A stretch of DNA of 64,000 nucleotides from Vibrio sp. DW001. Lineage in GTDB: Bacteria > Pseudomonadota > Gammaproteobacteria > Enterobacterales > Vibrionaceae. Positions 19,500-27,781 of this stretch are shown piece after piece. The position numbers and the translations under genes were made by a program. Each line of letters starts with the position of its first letter. Position 1 is the stretch's first letter. Location of the stretch: NCBI RefSeq assembly GCF_029016285.1, contig NZ_CP091975.1, forward strand, positions 1,736,001 through 1,800,000. Reading direction: 5' to 3'. Under the pieces are notes generated by a model, which was not told the origin of the DNA, did not search any database, and saw nothing but the letters and a program-made list of their open reading frames with translations.

Positions 19500-20192
19500 C
19501 TATTTATTGATTAAAATATTTAGCCATTCTATATAAATGTAGACAATGGGAGCGAGAATAGAAGTAATCACACCACAAAGTACCAGTGCGAGTGAACTGA
19601 AAGCAGCATCTCGTTGATCTTTTTCAATGCAAGTTGCGGTTCCTAACGCATGGGAAACTGTCCCCATGGTTAGTCCTTTTGCAATAGGGTGACTAACCCC
19701 CAATACGCTGTAAATCGGGTACGCAAATATCGAACCAAATACGCCAACTATTAATACCAATATTGCCGCGATTGCGGGCTCCCCACCTAGGTGACTGGAG
19801 ACTTCCATCGCGATGGGTGTCGTAACAGATTTACCCATTATACTTGCGACCAAAGTCATATTAGTACCAAGTAAAACCGCGATGGTTGCCGAGGTTATCA
19901 TCGATAAGGCACTACCAATTCCACAAGCGAGAAATATGATTTTCCAATTTCTTCTGATTTCTGGAAATTGTTCATATAACGGGTAGGCGAGGGCAACTAC
20001 GGCGGGTTGCAGTAGGTAGGTGACTATTATGTTGTGCTGTTTATATTCCTCATATGGCATCCCTAACATAACCAAAACGGGAATAATGATCAGTAAGCTT
20101 ATTAATAAGGGGTTCGCTAAGGGATGGTTAAGCTTCTTACTAATAAATCGAGCGACTAAGAATACGGCGAAAGTGAGTGCAATCCAGATCAT
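19500..20192 (-). CDS. lrgB: LrgB/YohK family membrane protein
   Basis: Polytopic inner-membrane protein of the CidB/LrgB family, linked to murein hydrolase export control and, in some bacteria and plants, to pyruvate or glycolate transport. 230 residues with about six to seven hydrophobic segments. Family motifs include NPLLISLL, LLQPAVVALAYPLYEQ, MGKSVTTPIAMEVS and GTVSHALGTA. The start codon overlaps the stop of lrgA by four bases (ATGA), so the two are translationally coupled. The stop codon is TAG inside the last partial copy of the 79-bp repeat. The substrate in this organism is unknown. Confidence 0.9.
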   Translation of the reverse strand: MIWIALTFAVFLVARFISKKLNHPLANPLLISLLIIIPVLVMLGMPYEEYKQHNIIVTYLLQPAVVALAYPLYEQFPEIRRNWKIIFLACGIGSALSMITSATIAVLLGTNMTLVASIMGKSVTTPIAMEVSSHLGGEPAIAAILVLIVGVFGSIFAYPIYSVLGVSHPIAKGLTMGTVSHALGTATCIEKDQRDAAFSSLALVLCGVITSILAPIVYIYIEWLNILINK

Positions 20193-20551
20193 TTCTTAAC
20201 CACCAAGATTTTTTCAAGCATCAGCGCAAGAAAAACGGTCATTATAGCAGTGCCACCTACCGCGCTGGCGATTATCGGAAATGCGTTATCCATTAATAGT
20301 TGATAGTGATCGATTAACCCAGCGCTGATAGGAATGAAGAGCAAAATCATATATCGGATAAAAACATTAGCGCTCGGTTTTACCCATTCCGCAGGGATCA
20401 GCCCTGAAACCATTCCGGTAAAGAGCAATAGCATGCCAATAATGCTTCCGGGTATAGAGATCGCTAGCCAATGCTGAATCGCAGTGCCTATGGCTAGCGC
20501 CAATAAGATTAACGCAAGTGAAACAATGTATTTAAGTATTGTTAGTATCAT
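20189..20551 (-). CDS. lrgA: LrgA/YohJ (CidA/LrgA) family membrane protein
   Basis: Small holin-like inner-membrane protein, 120 residues with four predicted membrane helices. The family motif SIPGSIIGMLLLF lies in helix 2, with PISAGLIDHY in the loop before helix 4. It is the partner of lrgB, with which it overlaps. It starts two bases after the sbcB stop, so sbcB-lrgA-lrgB is one operon, an unexpected pairing of a nuclease with a murein-hydrolase-regulator pair. Confidence 0.9.
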   Translation of the reverse strand: MILTILKYIVSLALILLALAIGTAIQHWLAISIPGSIIGMLLLFTGMVSGLIPAEWVKPSANVFIRYMILLFIPISAGLIDHYQLLMDNAFPIIASAVGGTAIMTVFLALMLEKILVVKK

Positions 20552-20553
20552 TT

Positions 20554-21987
20554 TTATGAGACGAGTTGTTCAACATATTTATACACGGACTTTAAGATAG
20601 CGAGTTTATTCTCATCGCTTTCATGTTCGTGAGCGAGGTTTTCCAAATTGAGCATGTAATCCGGAAGTGATGATTCAAAATAGTCTCGACAGTGGCGAGT
20701 CCATCGCTGTTGTTCTTCATCACTCAACGTCTCTACATAATTGCGTGCTCTGTATTTAAACAGAAGCGGTGCAATACGTTTATCGCCAAATTGTATATCT
20801 AGCACGGCCAAATTTTCTGGTTTGGCTTCCCGGATAATATCCATTGTTGCTCTATCTGAAGGCGTGAAGAAACCGTCATAAAGCTGGTTGTCTACATTGT
20901 CGTTGTCCGCATACTCTCTATCTATCGAGTATAAATCTATCAGTTTTTCGCGAATTTCTGGATGCTGCTTTAGTCTAGCAAGGTTTTGGAGGCACTCTTC
21001 TCTGTTTATACCGATTCGTTCTGCGTTCTCAACTGTGAGCGTTTTGGCAGGGGCCAAAATTGGACATTTGTTTAAGTGCACCAACTTTAAAGGGATAGGC
21101 TGTTGCCCGACTTCAAGGTCTGATCGTTTAGTGTACATACGTTCACGTATTTGATCTGAACTCAACTCCAAAAGTGGCGTTGGATCCATGGCAAGGTTAA
21201 CCATAATGACAGCATTCTGATTTTTTGGATGCCATGCCATTGGTACAACCCAACTGGTATTTGAGCAACCAACACCGAACATCCCGGATACATGGACTAG
21301 AGGAGTCAAGTTGATGATATCAACTAATTCATTTAGCTTTCGTTTGTGGCGCATGTCAAAAAGGTAATCAAATAATTTTGGCTGGGCTGCTTTTAGCTTT
21401 TTGGCAAGTTCTATTGTAGCGATGACATCTGCCATCGCATCGTGAGCATTCTCGTGCTCGATGCCGTTTTCGATAGACAGCTTTTCTAACTTGAAACTTG
21501 GCAAACCTTCACTATCGACAGGCCAACTTATTCCTTCGGGGCGAAGTGCGTAACAAGTTCTCATTACATCTAGAAGGTCCCAACGGGAATTGCCATTCTT
21601 CCAACTCCATGCGTATGGGTCAAAAAAATTACGGTATAGTGTGTAACGTGTGACCTCATCATCGAATCGAATACTATTATAACCCAAATTGGTGGTGTTT
21701 GGGGTTGAGAGAGCGTCGTGGATACGTCGAATAAATTCTGGTTCAGGCAAACCTTGTTGGACGGCTTTCTGTGGTGTGATGCGAGTGATAAGTGCGGCTT
21801 CTGGTGAAGGTAGATAATCAACAGGTGGTTGACAATAGATAACAAGAGGTTCGCCAATAATATTGAAATCCATGTCGGTACGAACGCCAGCAAACTGACT
21901 AGGCCTATCTTTTGACGGGCTTATCCCCCAGGTTTCATAGTCGAACCAGAAAAATGTAGGCTGTTCGTTGTTTTTATAATTTGTCAT
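20554..21987 (-). CDS. sbcB: Exodeoxyribonuclease I
   Basis: Processive 3'-5' exonuclease on single-stranded DNA, acting in recombination and mismatch repair. 477 residues, the E. coli size. DEDD-family motifs: FDYETWG (D16 and E18) at the N-terminus, LGYNSIRFDDEVTRY, and ENAHDAMADVIATI supplying the third acidic residue. The SH3-like and C-terminal helical domains with NKCP and FKYRARNY segments follow. It is the first gene of the operon with lrgA and lrgB. Confidence 0.96.
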   Translation of the reverse strand: MTNYKNNEQPTFFWFDYETWGISPSKDRPSQFAGVRTDMDFNIIGEPLVIYCQPPVDYLPSPEAALITRITPQKAVQQGLPEPEFIRRIHDALSTPNTTNLGYNSIRFDDEVTRYTLYRNFFDPYAWSWKNGNSRWDLLDVMRTCYALRPEGISWPVDSEGLPSFKLEKLSIENGIEHENAHDAMADVIATIELAKKLKAAQPKLFDYLFDMRHKRKLNELVDIINLTPLVHVSGMFGVGCSNTSWVVPMAWHPKNQNAVIMVNLAMDPTPLLELSSDQIRERMYTKRSDLEVGQQPIPLKLVHLNKCPILAPAKTLTVENAERIGINREECLQNLARLKQHPEIREKLIDLYSIDREYADNDNVDNQLYDGFFTPSDRATMDIIREAKPENLAVLDIQFGDKRIAPLLFKYRARNYVETLSDEEQQRWTRHCRDYFESSLPDYMLNLENLAHEHESDENKLAILKSVYKYVEQLVS

Positions 21988-22082
21988 AGACTCTAATTAA
22001 CCGCTTATATCCTTTACTGGCGGCGATTATATTTCATTTTGAACAGTAATTTTTGGTTTATTTGCTCTTTTCTATCAAACGG

Positions 22083-22790
22083 TCAACTTGGTACTTGGTA
22101 TTCCATCAACATCGTATGAATTTCTTTTGAATTTAGTGTGCAGTAATTGTCCGATGGGTGATGTGTTGGTTTAACCAATGAAAATATCATTGCTTTGGCA
22201 ACCGTGCTGGCTCGTATAGGCTTAAAGTTTACTAATGGACCGAGAAGGAACGGGCGAAGAGCCCACAGTACTTTCTGTAAGACTTGCTCATCCGCCCTTG
22301 GATTGTCTCGGGTTCCCTTTAACGGACCTGGACGAACAAACACCAAGCGTTCGAAGTCAAGCTTCAGGAGGTTTTGTTCCATTCTGCCTTTGCATTTTAG
22401 GTAGTTAGAAAGTGATTGAGCGTTAGCGCCATAACTTGAGACAACTGCGATTCTTTTTACACCCAGCAGTTTCATGGTTTGTGCAACCTGAGTAACCAAT
22501 TCAACGTCTATCTGAGCAAGGGCATGTTTACTCCCTGCTTGTTTTATCGTAGTGCCAAGACATATAAAACCAAAATCGGGCGAGGGAGACTGCTCATTCC
22601 ATTGCGTCATCGCTAAATTTGGATGTTGAACTTGAGTGAGTTTGTCATGTTGTATCGATAGCGGTTTTCTAACCAAAGCGGTGACTTTTGGTATTGAAGG
22701 TAGGGTTAACAATTGCTCTAATAACTGCGAACCAATTAATCCTGATGCCCCTGCGATAATGGCATGTGCTCCGTCGCCAAAACTGTCCAT
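22083..22790 (-). CDS. NAD(P)-binding Rossmann-fold protein (HTATIP2/YbjT-like)
   Basis: Atypical short-chain dehydrogenase-like protein of 235 residues. The Rossmann motif is IIAGASGLIGSQLL (11-24), and FICLGTTIKQAGSK, VSSYGAN and VFVRPGPLKGTR match the HTATIP2-like oxidoreductase group. No signal peptide. I chose the ATG at 22790 because GAGG lies seven bases upstream; a TTG one codon earlier is possible. The substrate is unknown, and it may bind NADPH without catalysis. Monocistronic. Confidence 0.82.
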   Translation of the reverse strand: MDSFGDGAHAIIAGASGLIGSQLLEQLLTLPSIPKVTALVRKPLSIQHDKLTQVQHPNLAMTQWNEQSPSPDFGFICLGTTIKQAGSKHALAQIDVELVTQVAQTMKLLGVKRIAVVSSYGANAQSLSNYLKCKGRMEQNLLKLDFERLVFVRPGPLKGTRDNPRADEQVLQKVLWALRPFLLGPLVNFKPIRASTVAKAMIFSLVKPTHHPSDNYCTLNSKEIHTMLMEYQVPS

Positions 22791-23018
22791 CAATAACCTC
22801 TGTAATATTTTGTGCTCATGGATAGTATTTCTGCCTGAACTAACAATAACTTATTTAAACTATTAGTCAATTTGATAGCGATGAGGCGTTATCAACTCGA
22901 TGAGAGAAAAATAAGTAATGTTTAGTGCATGAGAGTGTGCCAGAAGCTACACTCTTTTTTTAGAATTCGATTTGCCTGTTGCGCTGTCTACCCCAGTTAG
23001 TACTAACAAGGAGCTGCT

Positions 23019-23630
23019 ATGAATATTGATTTGAGTACCATCTCTCCCACTCAAATTTACCATTTAATGACTCAAACTGTCGTGCCTAGACCGATTGCAT
23101 GGGTGTTGACAGAATCAGAAAATAGATCGTTCAATCTTGCCCCATTCTCTTTTTTTACGGCTGTTTCCAGTCAACCACCTTTACTCATGATCTCTATTGG
23201 TAAAAAGCCGACAGGTGAAATTAAAGACACTACGCGCAATGTTCTCGAAACGGGTAAGCTTGTTATTCATATCTCAAGCGTAGGTTCGCAAGAAGCCATA
23301 ACACAAACGTCTGCGAGTCTAGAGTACGGGGACTCGGAGGTTGACCTAAACCAGATCGAGCTTACGGAATTCTCGGGATTCAGTTTGCCGAGAGTGATGT
23401 CTTGCCCTATTGCTTTTGGCTGTTCCTTGTATCAGGTTCAGGATATCGGAGATACTCCTCAGTCGTTATTGTTCGCTGAAGTTGAAAAAATATATATCGA
23501 TGACTCAGTGATTAGTCAGGTTGACGAACGCCTCAAAATAGACGCATTAAAAATTGACCCACTGTCTCGACTCGGTGGAAGTGAATTTGTTTCGTTGGAT
23601 AAAATAATTTCCGTTGTCAGACCGAGCTAA
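23019..23630 (+). CDS. Flavin reductase family protein (FMN-binding split barrel)
   Basis: 203 residues with the flavin reductase-like fold: VVPRPIAWVLT, NLAPFSFFTAVSSQPPLLMISIG and KDTTRNVLETGKLVIHI are standard FMN-contact segments. It likely reduces or binds FMN; the physiological partner is unknown. The ribosome site AAGGAGCTGCT is strong. It lies 31 bases before cobT on the same strand with no terminator between, so the two are probably co-transcribed. FMNH2 is needed by BluB-type enzymes that make dimethylbenzimidazole, the CobT substrate, but that link is only a suggestion. Confidence 0.88.
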   Translation: MNIDLSTISPTQIYHLMTQTVVPRPIAWVLTESENRSFNLAPFSFFTAVSSQPPLLMISIGKKPTGEIKDTTRNVLETGKLVIHISSVGSQEAITQTSASLEYGDSEVDLNQIELTEFSGFSLPRVMSCPIAFGCSLYQVQDIGDTPQSLLFAEVEKIYIDDSVISQVDERLKIDALKIDPLSRLGGSEFVSLDKIISVVRPS

Positions 23631-23661
23631 CACTTACCCAAGCTAAGAAAAAGAAGAGATT

Positions 23662-24690
23662 ATGCTTAACAAAAAATTTGCTACTGTTATCCAAAACCGT
23701 ATCGATCAAAAGACCAAACCGTTAGGTTCATTAGGGTTGGTCGAAGATGTCGCTTTGCAGCTCGCTCTAATTCAAAGCCAAGGCAGAGAAGAAGCAGTAA
23801 CCGACATAAGAATAAACAAACCAACTATGCTTGTTTTTGCAGGGGACCATGGTATTGCCGATGAAAACGTGAGCATTGCTCCCAGTGAAGTAACGGCGCA
23901 GATGGTTATGAATTTTTTGAGTGGTGGAGCGGCGATTAACTGCTTCTGCCGTGTTAACAATATAGCGTTTCAAGTGGTCGATTGCGGCATACTATGCCCA
24001 ATTGATTCGGAATCGGATCAACTGATATTACAAAGGTTGGGTCAGCGTACGAAGAACTTTTCAAACCAAAAGGCGATGGAACTTGATACCGTGAATAAGG
24101 GCCTAGATTTTGGCGCCAGTATAGTGAACAACGTTATTGCAAAGGGGTCTAATTTGCTCATGTTTGGCGAGATGGGCATTGGAAACACCAGCAGCGCTTC
24201 CGCTATATTAAGTGCTATTTCAGGTAAAGATGTTCACACATGTGTGGGGACAGGAACGGGCATTAATGAAGATCAACTTAAGGCCAAAATAGCGTTAGTA
24301 AAAAAAGGGGTTGTGCGCTGCAATGGCCACTCGACGAAAGAGATACTATCTGAGGTTGGTGGATACGAGATTGTACAGATGGTCGGTGGCTTTCTAGAAG
24401 CGGCGAAGCAGAATGTTCCAGTGCTAGTCGACGGCTTTATAGTGAGTATTGCAGCTTATGCCGCCATTCAACTTAATCCTGAATGTAAAGAGTGGATGAT
24501 CTTTGCTCACAAATCTGAAGAGCAAGGGCATCAAATCGTACTGTCAGAATTGAATGTACAACCGCTACTGGATTTGAGGCTCAGATTAGGTGAGGGAACA
24601 GGGGCGGCACTAGCGCTTCCTATTTTGCTCGCAGCTGCTGAGTTTTATAATAATATGGCGAGCTTTGAAAGCGCTGGTGTTACGGTTTAA
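23662..24690 (+). CDS. cobT: Nicotinate-nucleotide-dimethylbenzimidazole phosphoribosyltransferase
   Basis: Activates the lower ligand of cobalamin by transferring phosphoribose from nicotinate mononucleotide to dimethylbenzimidazole. 342 residues. Motifs: KPLGSLG near residue 19, [74 protein letters not shown] and the C-terminal [13 protein letters not shown] with the catalytic Glu. The other nucleotide-loop genes, cobC and cobS, are about 15 kb downstream, and cobU is not in this window. Confidence 0.95.
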   Translation: MLNKKFATVIQNRIDQKTKPLGSLGLVEDVALQLALIQSQGREEAVTDIRINKPTMLVFAGDHGIADENVSIAPSEVTAQMVMNFLSGGAAINCFCRVNNIAFQVVDCGILCPIDSESDQLILQRLGQRTKNFSNQKAMELDTVNKGLDFGASIVNNVIAKGSNLLMFGEMGIGNTSSASAILSAISGKDVHTCVGTGTGINEDQLKAKIALVKKGVVRCNGHSTKEILSEVGGYEIVQMVGGFLEAAKQNVPVLVDGFIVSIAAYAAIQLNPECKEWMIFAHKSEEQGHQIVLSELNVQPLLDLRLRLGEGTGAALALPILLAAAEFYNNMASFESAGVTV

Positions 24691-24918
24691 ATTGCTTAAG
24701 TCATTGAGGTATGTCTCGAAAATATGAAATTTAATTATTAGAGATTGATTCATAAAGTCGAGAAAGTTACTCTGATAGGCTTGATGATCCAATAGCTAGA
24801 GTTAATGAGAATGGTCAGTACTCACAAGTAAATGACTTGAAAGTAACTAAGTAGACTTTAGCGATTAATATTAATAGAACCAGATAGAACAAGACCTGAT
24901 GTATTGAAGGAGTTACTC

Positions 24919-25950
24919 ATGGCACAAACGCTGTTTCGTCAATCATTTTTATATGACAGCTTAAATCTAGATAACGAAGTGTTAGAACAACAGGTTCAAC
25001 TCCCTGCTGGCACAACAATACGTCTGCTAAAACGTGGTGTTGTCGAAGTTATTCCTTATCAAGCGACAAACGATACAAAAGCGATTGTGCTCTCGGCTGG
25101 TATTCATGGAGATGAGACAGCACCGATGGAGTTACTTGATGCATTGGTTAACGATATCATCGAGCAAAAAGTGACGGTTAGGCACAGGTGCTTGTTCTTA
25201 TATGGTCACCCAGAAGCGACCAATCAACATTGTCGTTATATAGATGAAAACTTAAATAGACTTTTTGATGGAAAGGAACGTCCTGAAACGGTCGAGACCA
25301 AGATAGCTGAAGAGTTAAAAAAGACGCTAACGCAATTTTTTAATGGCACTGAAGAGCATCAACGTTGGCATCTAGATTTACACTGTGCGATACGTGGGTC
25401 TAAGCACTACACATTTGCCGTAAGCCCTAAAGTTGCGAAAGCAAAAAGTCGTAGCCGTGAACTCATTCAGTTTATTGAAAAGGCTAAAATTGAGTCAATT
25501 TTGCTCTCTAATGCACCCGCTACCACCTTTAGTTGGTTCAGTGCAGAGCAGTTTTCAGCTCAAGCTTTGACTTTAGAGTTGGGTAAGGTTGCTCCATTGG
25601 GTCAAAATGACCTTAGTTCAATTTCTAGCTTTGATAAGGCCTTACGAGGGCTTTTATCTGACCAGATGGACGAGATAGAAGCCACACCAGTAGTGACGTA
25701 TAGAGTGACTCAGACGATAAAGCGATTGACTGAAGACTTTGATTTCAACTTCAGTGACGACGTAGAAAACTTTACTCAGTTTGAGCATGGTCAGGTGCTT
25801 GGTCATGACGGCGAAAAGCTGTTGTTTGCAAAAGTAGATCAAGAGGCCATCGTGTTTCCAAACAAACATGTCGCGCTCGGTCAAAGAGCCGCTTTGATGG
25901 TGAGCCCGGTAGAAACATGGTTTCAAGACGATCAGTTAGTTTATGATTAG
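24919..25950 (+). CDS. astE: Succinylglutamate desuccinylase
   Basis: Zinc-dependent deacylase releasing glutamate and succinate, last step of the AST arginine-catabolic pathway. 343 residues. The zinc site is H63-G-D-E66 (GIHGDETAPMELL) with a distal His in LDLHCAIRGSKHY; ENLNRLFDG and the carboxylate motif LTLELGKVAPLG are conserved. I chose the ATG at 24919 since AAGGAG lies seven bases upstream; the TTG at 24904 precedes that ribosome site. It stands alone, away from other ast genes. A strong terminator follows. Confidence 0.94.
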   Translation: MAQTLFRQSFLYDSLNLDNEVLEQQVQLPAGTTIRLLKRGVVEVIPYQATNDTKAIVLSAGIHGDETAPMELLDALVNDIIEQKVTVRHRCLFLYGHPEATNQHCRYIDENLNRLFDGKERPETVETKIAEELKKTLTQFFNGTEEHQRWHLDLHCAIRGSKHYTFAVSPKVAKAKSRSRELIQFIEKAKIESILLSNAPATTFSWFSAEQFSAQALTLELGKVAPLGQNDLSSISSFDKALRGLLSDQMDEIEATPVVTYRVTQTIKRLTEDFDFNFSDDVENFTQFEHGQVLGHDGEKLLFAKVDQEAIVFPNKHVALGQRAALMVSPVETWFQDDQLVYD

Positions 25951-25972
25951 ATATTTTTTAAATTGAATTAAC

Positions 25973-26000
25973 AACGCCGACGATGAATGTCGGCGTTTTT
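25973..26000 (+). terminator. Rho-independent terminator after astE
   Basis: AACGCCGAC / GTCGGCGTT with a 7-base loop and a T-run. Because this stops astE transcription, the second terminator at 26253 must serve another transcript. Confidence 0.93.
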
Positions 26001-26104
26001 GTTTGCTATCTTTAAACTATTGCTAAATTCTAACCTAGTTGGTTGATTTGTATAAATAATTATTCTACCTAACATAGAAACTACGATCGATTTTAAGGCA
26101 GTCA

Positions 26105-26119
26105 GCACCGTTATAGTGC
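26105..26119. promoter_or_regulatory. Candidate NtrC-type enhancer site
   Basis: GCACC-GTTAT-AGTGC fits the NtrC core GCACC-N5-GGTGC with one mismatch. Its centre is about 107 bp upstream of the start site predicted from the sigma-54 promoter at 26193, a normal enhancer distance. Confidence 0.45.
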
Positions 26120-26192
26120 GAATGTCTACGTAAAAAAATAAACGGTTAAAATAAATTCTAATAAAAACAATCAGTTAAGATGGCCAGTTTGT

Positions 26193-26208
26193 TGGCATGC
26201 TATTAGCA
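26193..26208 (+). promoter_or_regulatory. Sigma-54 promoter (-24/-12)
   Basis: TGGCATG-CTAT-TAGCA matches the consensus TGGCACG-N4-TTGCA at ten of twelve positions, with the obligatory GG-N10-GC spacing (GG 26194-26195, GC 26206-26207). The predicted start is near 26219. No plus-strand gene follows; the next plus-strand gene starts at 27060, beyond a strong terminator and an opposing gene. Confidence 0.65.
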
Positions 26209-26218
26209 TTATTAATAT

Positions 26219-26288
26219 TGATACATTCTCGTTCTACTTTTGTTAGGCATTAGCGCCTTCTGCGGGTATTGCAGAAGGCGCATTTTTT
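26219..26288 (+). ncRNA. Candidate sigma-54-dependent small RNA (about 70 nt)
   Basis: Defined by the sigma-54 promoter upstream and a strong terminator: perfect 11-bp stem GCGCCTTCTGC / GCAGAAGGCGC (26253-26263 with 26271-26281), loop GGGTATT, tail ATTTTTT. Between lies an unstructured, pyrimidine-rich 5' part of about 34 bases, a typical antisense seed layout. The T-run is only on the plus strand, so this is not the terminator of the opposing gene ending at 26312, and astE already has its own terminator. It does not contain the conserved core I know from Qrr RNAs. I recognise no known family. Existence is inferred; no expression evidence is available here. Confidence 0.6.
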
Positions 26289-26311
26289 AACCTGAAATAG
26301 AACGATTAGGC

Positions 26312-26884
26312 TTAAAGTAATGGAGCAAGATCCGCTGGACGATAGTTAACCGATTTTAATACCTTCCCTTTTCTGATGGTTTTTGCATCTGAAACAAAAT
26401 CTTCGGCACATTTAGCAATAACGTAATGTCCTTTCTCTACTGGCATCAATGCAATACCTTGATTAGCATAAAACGTTTCTGTTTCTAAGTATTCTGCGTG
26501 GTCTTTGCAAACCTTGCTCATGTTGCTTGAATGGACTTCATTCCAACACGGTATAAAATCTATTTTGAGGTTAGCTGCAGCGTTAAGAAGTACGTCAATG
26601 AAATAGCTTATTGCTAGGTTATCTCCAACTTGAGTGTCCCCAAGGTGCACCAAACGGCCCATTAAAACGTAGACACTGTCGACAATAGCATCAGCTTGTT
26701 CAATTTTGCTGTCTGCTTCGGCTAATTCCGTTAACTCTTCAATAATTAATGAGGAGTGTAAAGTGTCCAGTGTATCGTTCATGGATGCTCTGTCATTAAC
26801 AGGAAGATCGAATGTCGCGCGAAACTCGTTAATGTCACGGTAGATATGATCGTAGATAGGCTGAGTTAATTTAGTTAGTTGCAT
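26312..26884 (-). CDS. MazG-like/PRA-PH family nucleotide pyrophosphohydrolase
   Basis: 190-residue protein with the all-alpha NTP-pyrophosphatase signature: EELTELAEA (ExxxE helix) followed by DAIVDSVYVLMGRL (ExxD-type helix), which together bind magnesium in MazG and phosphoribosyl-ATP pyrophosphohydrolase relatives. The C-terminal part (VNYRPADLAPLL) resembles the Cof-like phosphohydrolase annotation found in Vibrio and T4-like phages. The nucleotide substrate is unknown. I chose the start at MQLTKLTQPIYDH (26884); upstream codons give a basic, unlikely extension. Monocistronic. Confidence 0.78.
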   Translation of the reverse strand: MQLTKLTQPIYDHIYRDINEFRATFDLPVNDRASMNDTLDTLHSSLIIEELTELAEADSKIEQADAIVDSVYVLMGRLVHLGDTQVGDNLAISYFIDVLLNAAANLKIDFIPCWNEVHSSNMSKVCKDHAEYLETETFYANQGIALMPVEKGHYVIAKCAEDFVSDAKTIRKGKVLKSVNYRPADLAPLL

Positions 26885-27059
26885 TTTTCGCGTCCATGTA
26901 AGATAAGTTGAGCGGATAATAACACATTTTATTTTATTTCTTAGACGGTGACCAGATGGCATTTTCAATACGATTAATTAACTATACTTGAACCTGTTAT
27001 GGGGTAGGTTATTATTACGTCTATTCTAAAAGCGCCCAATATAAGAGTGAGATACCAAT

Positions 27060-27419
27060 ATGGATCATGTTGAACGATGGACTGCTTATTTATTATCGTT
27101 ATCTGGTTCCGAACAGAGTTATCCTTTCGGGCCTGAAACCCTCGTGTTTAAAGTAAAGGAAAAAATGTTTGCTTTGATTGGTTATCGAAATGGCAAATAT
27201 TTTGTCAACTTGAAGGCGATACCGGATAATGTCTTATTTCTTTCAGAACAGAACGAATCTATTACTCTTGGCTACCATATGAATAAAAAACATTGGGTGT
27301 CGGTAGAGTTAGGCCACAGTGAAAATGAAGGGATGCTGAAAGGGTTAATCGACGATTCCTATTTACTTGTGAAATCGTCATTAACTCAAAAACGACAGGC
27401 TGAACTCGATGCGTTATAG
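27060..27419 (+). CDS. MmcQ/YjbR family DNA-binding protein
   Basis: 119-residue protein of the MmcQ/YjbR (CyaY-like fold) family: SLSGSEQSYPFGPETLVFKV at the start, MFALIGYRNGKYFVNLKAIPD in the middle, and GYHMNKKHWVSVEL followed by IDDSYLLVKSSL at the end, all standard. A DNA-binding role is proposed for the family, but the function is not established. Single gene, convergent with the glutaredoxin gene. Confidence 0.88.
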   Translation: MDHVERWTAYLLSLSGSEQSYPFGPETLVFKVKEKMFALIGYRNGKYFVNLKAIPDNVLFLSEQNESITLGYHMNKKHWVSVELGHSENEGMLKGLIDDSYLLVKSSLTQKRQAELDAL

Positions 27420-27460
27420 CGCAATTTCTGTTGGGATAATTCAGTTGTTGGAACGAGAAT

Positions 27461-27694
27461 TTAATTCTTGGAGCTATAAATACTATCAAAGTTTTTAGCA
27501 TTCCAACCAATCATAACCTGATCACCAATTTTGAGTACTGGTACAGAACGCGCGCCCATGGCCTCAAGTTCTTTGCGACCTCGCTGCATTTTGGCGTTGG
27601 TTAATCGGTACTTAATTCCTTTTGAATCAAGGTGTTTTTGTGCGTCCTTGCAGTGAGGACATTTGTCGTTTACGTATAAGACGACTCTTTTCAT
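27461..27694 (-). CDS. Glutaredoxin family protein
   Basis: 77-residue thioredoxin-fold protein with a CPHC active site (C12, C15) and the cis-proline loop RSVPVLKIGDQ followed by the IGW segment. It probably reduces disulfides or glutathionylated proteins in the cytosol. I chose the ATG at 27694 because AGGA lies upstream and the fold starts there; the open frame upstream (to 27955) overlaps the divergent metallopeptidase gene and has no homology that I recognise. Its promoter region is shared with the gene at 27782. Confidence 0.87.
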   Translation of the reverse strand: MKRVVLYVNDKCPHCKDAQKHLDSKGIKYRLTNAKMQRGRKELEAMGARSVPVLKIGDQVMIGWNAKNFDSIYSSKN

Positions 27695-27781
27695 GATGAT
27701 TCCTGCTGTAAATAGTAGGTGGATAGAGTATGTTTCTTGGGAGTGACGTATAATAACGCTTTTATTATCTGAATTTCTATC

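Noticed and set aside
18784..19506. CRISPR array
   Set aside because: The whole 79-bp unit is repeated without variable spacers, and no cas genes are present.
26219..26288. Qrr quorum-sensing RNA
   Set aside because: The sigma-54 promoter fits, but the conserved Qrr core sequence and a nearby LuxO-type TTGCA-TGCAA site are absent.
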